The position numbers and the translations under genes are program-made. Below, one piece after another: positions 63,402 through 64,000 of a DNA stretch of 64,000 nucleotides; position 1 is the first letter of the stretch, and every line of letters begins with the position of its first letter. This DNA is from Clostridium culturomicium (lineage in GTDB: Bacteria > Bacillota > Clostridia > Clostridiales > Clostridiaceae). The stretch spans positions 1,657,327-1,721,326 of the forward strand of contig NZ_CCXK01000017.1 in the NCBI RefSeq assembly GCF_000821305.1. Reading direction: 5' to 3'. Under the pieces are notes generated by a model. The model was not told the DNA's origin. It ran no database searches and worked only from the letters and a program-made list of their open reading frames with translations.

Positions 63402-63540
63402 CTTCATCTTGCATCTTTTCTAATAAAAGTTGCTTAATGTATGTGCTTTCTCCAAGCAATTGAGCTTTTTCTTTTAAAAACTCATATAATTTTGTTTCTA
63501 GTTCATTATCTTTAAAGCTAATACCAACTTTTTTAGCCAT
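63382..63540 (-). CDS. 52-residue CopG/RHH-like protein
   Basis: MAKKVGISFKDNELETKLYE then FLKEKAQLLGESTYIKQLLL: strand-helix-helix layout typical of ribbon-helix-helix repressors of plasmids. GAGGTGG lies about 7 nt before the ATG. It has its own terminator, so it forms a separate unit upstream of the translocase operon, and is divergent from the plus-strand small membrane protein gene. Confidence 0.65.
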   Translation of the reverse strand: MAKKVGISFKDNELETKLYEFLKEKAQLLGESTYIKQLLLEKMQDEETTRKK

Positions 63541-63621
63541 AAATACACCACCTCACTACATTCTATTCTACAGTTGTATAAATTTTCCTTTTATTGTCTA
63601 TTAATTAGTTGAGGTGATTTA

Positions 63622-63735
63622 ATGTTAGAAATAATTCTTAAAGCTTTTACTAGAAGTGTTGTTTTAATTGGAGCTCTGCTTGGATTTATGTCTTTCTTTA
63701 TGCTGCTTAATCTGTTGCCAGTTTTAATTAAATAA
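63622..63735 (+). CDS. 37-residue small membrane protein
   Basis: MLEIILKAFTRSVVLIGALL followed by GFMSFFMLLNLLPVLIK, a single strongly hydrophobic helix. The ATG follows GAGGTG by 6 nt, and a strong terminator lies 27 bp after the stop. It is divergent to the RHH-like gene, with 81 bp between them. No family is recognised; a holin- or toxin-like role would be speculation. Confidence 0.5.
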   Translation: MLEIILKAFTRSVVLIGALLGFMSFFMLLNLLPVLIK

Positions 63736-63761
63736 GCTATAATTAAAATGCATTATCGGTG

Positions 63762-63785
63762 GGCACTCTTCGGAGTGTCTTTTTT
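63762..63785 (+). terminator. Terminator of the 37-residue membrane protein gene
   Basis: The stem GGCACTC/GAGTGTC with a TTCG tetraloop is followed by six T on the plus strand. Confidence 0.9.
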
Positions 63786-63789
63786 ATGT

Positions 63790-63828
63790 AAAAAATAAAG
63801 GCTAGTAGGAATTAACCCACTAGCCTTT
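63790..63828 (-). terminator. Terminator of the right-edge gene
   Basis: The 10-bp stem AAAGGCTAGT/ACTAGCCTTT with a 12-base loop is followed by ATTTTTT on the minus strand, just after the stop codon at 63832. Confidence 0.88.
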
Positions 63829-63831
63829 TAA

Positions 63832-64000
63832 TTATCTAGTCACAATTTCACATTCTATTGCAGTTATAGGTGTTCCATCTCCTAATCCTGCATACCCATT
63901 GTGACCTTCCATATATGAATTTCCATTCTCAACCCAATCTAACCAACAACCATTGCACATTGCACGATATCTAATTTTGTAACCTGGTAAATCAAATCTC
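63832..64000 (-). CDS. C-terminal part of a ChW-like wall-associated protein
   Basis: The last 55 codons or so of a gene entering from the right edge. Visible are GYKIRYRAMCNGCWLDWVEN, then GHNGYAGLGDGTPITAIECE and the end IVTR. The pattern W-x-x-WV-x-NG, then AG-x-GDG-x-PITAIE, resembles clostridial ChW repeats found in surface proteins and the binding domains of phage or element cell-wall hydrolases. The catalytic part is not in view. Confidence 0.55.
   Translation of the reverse strand, partial: RFDLPGYKIRYRAMCNGCWLDWVENGNSYMEGHNGYAGLGDGTPITAIECEIVTR

Noticed and set aside
1..64000. tRNA, rRNA, CRISPR arrays, insertion sequences
   Set aside because: No cloverleaf-type sequences, rRNA segments, regularly spaced repeats or transposase genes were recognised on either strand.

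Overview
The window is AT-rich chromosomal DNA from a spore-forming member of the Bacillota, most likely Clostridium sensu stricto. The basis is the low G+C content, strong AGGAGG-type ribosome binding sites, sporulation genes (spoVS, the ymxH family, SpoIVFA/SpoIVFB-like proteins), a PolC-type replicase, CodY, and a gene order that follows the Bacillus/Clostridium core map. No rRNA, tRNA or CRISPR array was seen.

From 1 to about 59,300 every well-supported gene is on the minus strand. Read in the direction of transcription, from high to low coordinates, the blocks are: (i) the 3' part of yifB (comM-like), then dprA, topA and codY; (ii) rpsB, tsf, pyrH, frr, uppS, cdsA, dxr, rseP, ispG, polC, which combine translation factors, undecaprenyl/MEP isoprenoid and phospholipid precursor synthesis, site-2 proteolysis and replication; (iii) rimP, nusA, rnpM, ylxQ, infB, rbfA, nrnA, truB, ribF, rpsO, pnp; (iv) ymxH, dapG, tepA, ftsK/spoIIIE, rimO, pgsA, recA, rny, spoVS; (v) an aminotransferase, an HPr-like protein, a tyrosine recombinase, an unknown protein and a SPOR-domain protein; (vi) a cell-shape and division cluster: DUF4321 protein, maf, radC, mreB, mreC, mreD, two tandem PBP2 genes, minC, minD, minE, rodA, mgsA, a degenerate M23 protein, an M50 protease and the start of a B12-binding radical SAM gene.

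At about 59,300 the core map breaks. The yifB reading frame is cut at its Cys-rich NPCxCG region, and mixed-strand compact accessory DNA starts there and runs off the right edge. It carries two HTH regulators, an operator-like palindrome inside a promoter spacer driving a possible 33-residue ORF, a YdjM-like membrane hydrolase, an FtsK-type DNA translocase overlapping a Replic_Relax-like winged-helix protein, very small membrane and ribbon-helix-helix-like proteins, and the 3' end of a ChW-like wall-binding gene. This looks like one end of an integrative (conjugative or plasmid/phage-like) element inserted in yifB. No integrase is visible, so its class is open.

Regulatory highlights: a sigma-A promoter with a LexA box at recA, a sigma-H-like promoter at spoVS, a promoter followed by two leader hairpins at rimP, a possible CodY site between two codY promoters, a hairpin holding the tepA ribosome binding site, and an identical 19-bp element upstream of both minC and one pbp2 copy whose spacing resembles a WalR box. 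Many start codons were reassigned from ribosome binding sites, including TTG for infB, uppS, rseP and the M50 gene, and GTG for dxr and codY.
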